From: Jannaschia seohaensis
GTDB lineage: Bacteria > Pseudomonadota > Alphaproteobacteria > Rhodobacterales > Rhodobacteraceae
Assembly (NCBI RefSeq): GCF_900116765.1
Contig: NZ_UETC01000005.1
Location: 62,001 to 126,000, forward strand
Length of the DNA stretch: 64,000 nt
Reading direction: 5' to 3'
Below, in pieces: positions 63,670-64,000 of this stretch (positions are counted from its first letter, which is position 1; every line of letters begins with the position of its first letter). The translations under genes and the position numbers were made by a program. The notes beneath the pieces are model-generated. The model was not told where the DNA came from and did not search any database. It saw nothing but the letters and a program-made list of their open reading frames with translations.

Positions 63670-64000
63670 GGCTGGCCGATCTGGAGATCTTCGTCGTCGC
63701 GCCGCCCGCGCCGGGCTGGGGCGGGCGCTATTGGATCCTGCCCAAGCTGACGACGGCTTGCGGGATCGTCGGCTATGGCGAGTGCTACGCCTCGGCCGTT
63801 GGTCCCGAGGCGATGCGCGCCGTCATCGCCGATGTTTTCGCCCGCCACATGGAGGGCGAAAACCCGGAGAATATCGAGCTGATGGCCCGCCGGGTCTGGG
63901 GCTCGGGCTTCACCGGGCGGCCCGATCCGACCGTCTGGGGCGCCTTCGCGGGGCTGGAAATCGCCTGCTGGGACATCCTCGGCAAAGCGCGGGACCGGCC
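63666..64000 (+). CDS. Mandelate racemase/muconate lactonizing enzyme family, N-terminal part (runs off window)
   Basis: GTG at 63666 overlaps the stop of the alcohol dehydrogenase gene. It reads VRLADLEIFVVAPPAPGWGG, ACGIVGYGECYASAVGPEAM, RVWGSGFTGRPDPTVWGAFA, LEIACWDILGKARDR, the capping domain of enolase-superfamily sugar-acid dehydratases and racemases (GYGE, ...A.AGLEIACWDI.GK). The catalytic barrel is outside the window. Coupled to the dehydrogenase, so both may act in one catabolic route. Confidence 0.88.
   Translation, partial: MRLADLEIFVVAPPAPGWGGRYWILPKLTTACGIVGYGECYASAVGPEAMRAVIADVFARHMEGENPENIELMARRVWGSGFTGRPDPTVWGAFAGLEIACWDILGKARDR

Overview
The window is chromosomal DNA of a high-GC alphaproteobacterium, most likely the Rhodobacteraceae/Roseobacter group. 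The evidence is the gene content and order: form II CO-dehydrogenase-like coxSLM with coxD/coxE and xdhC, glcDEF, ftsEX divergent from a zinc-ribbon gene, a TIGR02302 protein beside lysA, and the rpsF-rpsR-rplI operon. Codon use fits as well, and a short intergenic repeat of a kind I associate with this family occurs eight times. No species is assigned.

Layout. 0-5.3 kb (mostly minus strand): end of a membrane protein, an aldehyde dehydrogenase, and a dipeptide/oligopeptide ABC importer (two permeases plus a fused double ATPase) with no binding protein beside it. 5.6-8.4 kb: an orphan heme oxygenase and a secreted phytase-type esterase behind a four-repeat PhoB-like box. 8.5-14.6 kb: the ybbA-ybbP/tesA divergent set and a Tat-exported cyclic-nucleotide phosphodiesterase/nucleotidase. 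14.6-17.4 kb: a DUF326 copper-protein remnant and three TadE/TadG-type pilus genes. 17.8-21.9 kb: ribosomal proteins L9, S18 and S6, a DNA glycosylase, a PRC-barrel protein and glutaryl-CoA dehydrogenase. 21.9-33.1 kb: the form II CO-dehydrogenase-like region, with an OmpA-type protein and a DUF1203 protein inside it. 33-39 kb: a lipoprotein, an L,D-transpeptidase, ychF, trpA and conserved unknowns. 39-43.5 kb: glycolate oxidase glcD-glcE-(membrane protein)-glcF behind a probable GntR-type operator. 43.5-45.9 kb: two tandem trypsin-like proteases and a TPR protein. 45.98-46.06 kb: tRNA-Leu(UAA).

The stretch from about 46.06 to 51.9 kb, just downstream of the tRNA, is different. It holds one intact, visibly AT-richer gene for a QueC-like PP-loop ATPase with a four-cysteine zinc site. 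This is followed by scars of IS110 and IS66 elements and then the wreck of a phosphonate-use operon: a PhnM/amidohydrolase tail, phnC, phnD, phnE and phnM. The operon is broken by six in-frame stops and several frameshifts, with the reading still recognisable across the breaks. After it the conserved chromosome resumes: mltB-type lytic transglycosylase, cobQ, plsC, ftsX-ftsE, the zinc-ribbon protein, the TIGR02302 protein, lysA, a DUF2834 protein, a zinc alcohol dehydrogenase and the start of an enolase-superfamily enzyme.

Phosphorus scavenging recurs through the window (Pho-box phytase-like esterase, cyclic-nucleotide phosphodiesterase, dead phosphonate operon), as does use of small C1/C2 compounds (CODH-like enzyme, glycolate oxidase, aldehyde and alcohol dehydrogenases). 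The item closest to an undescribed system is the lone QueC-like protein in the tRNA-Leu-adjacent, IS-scarred segment. QueC-like proteins occur in some anti-phage systems, but none of the partners of those systems is visible here.
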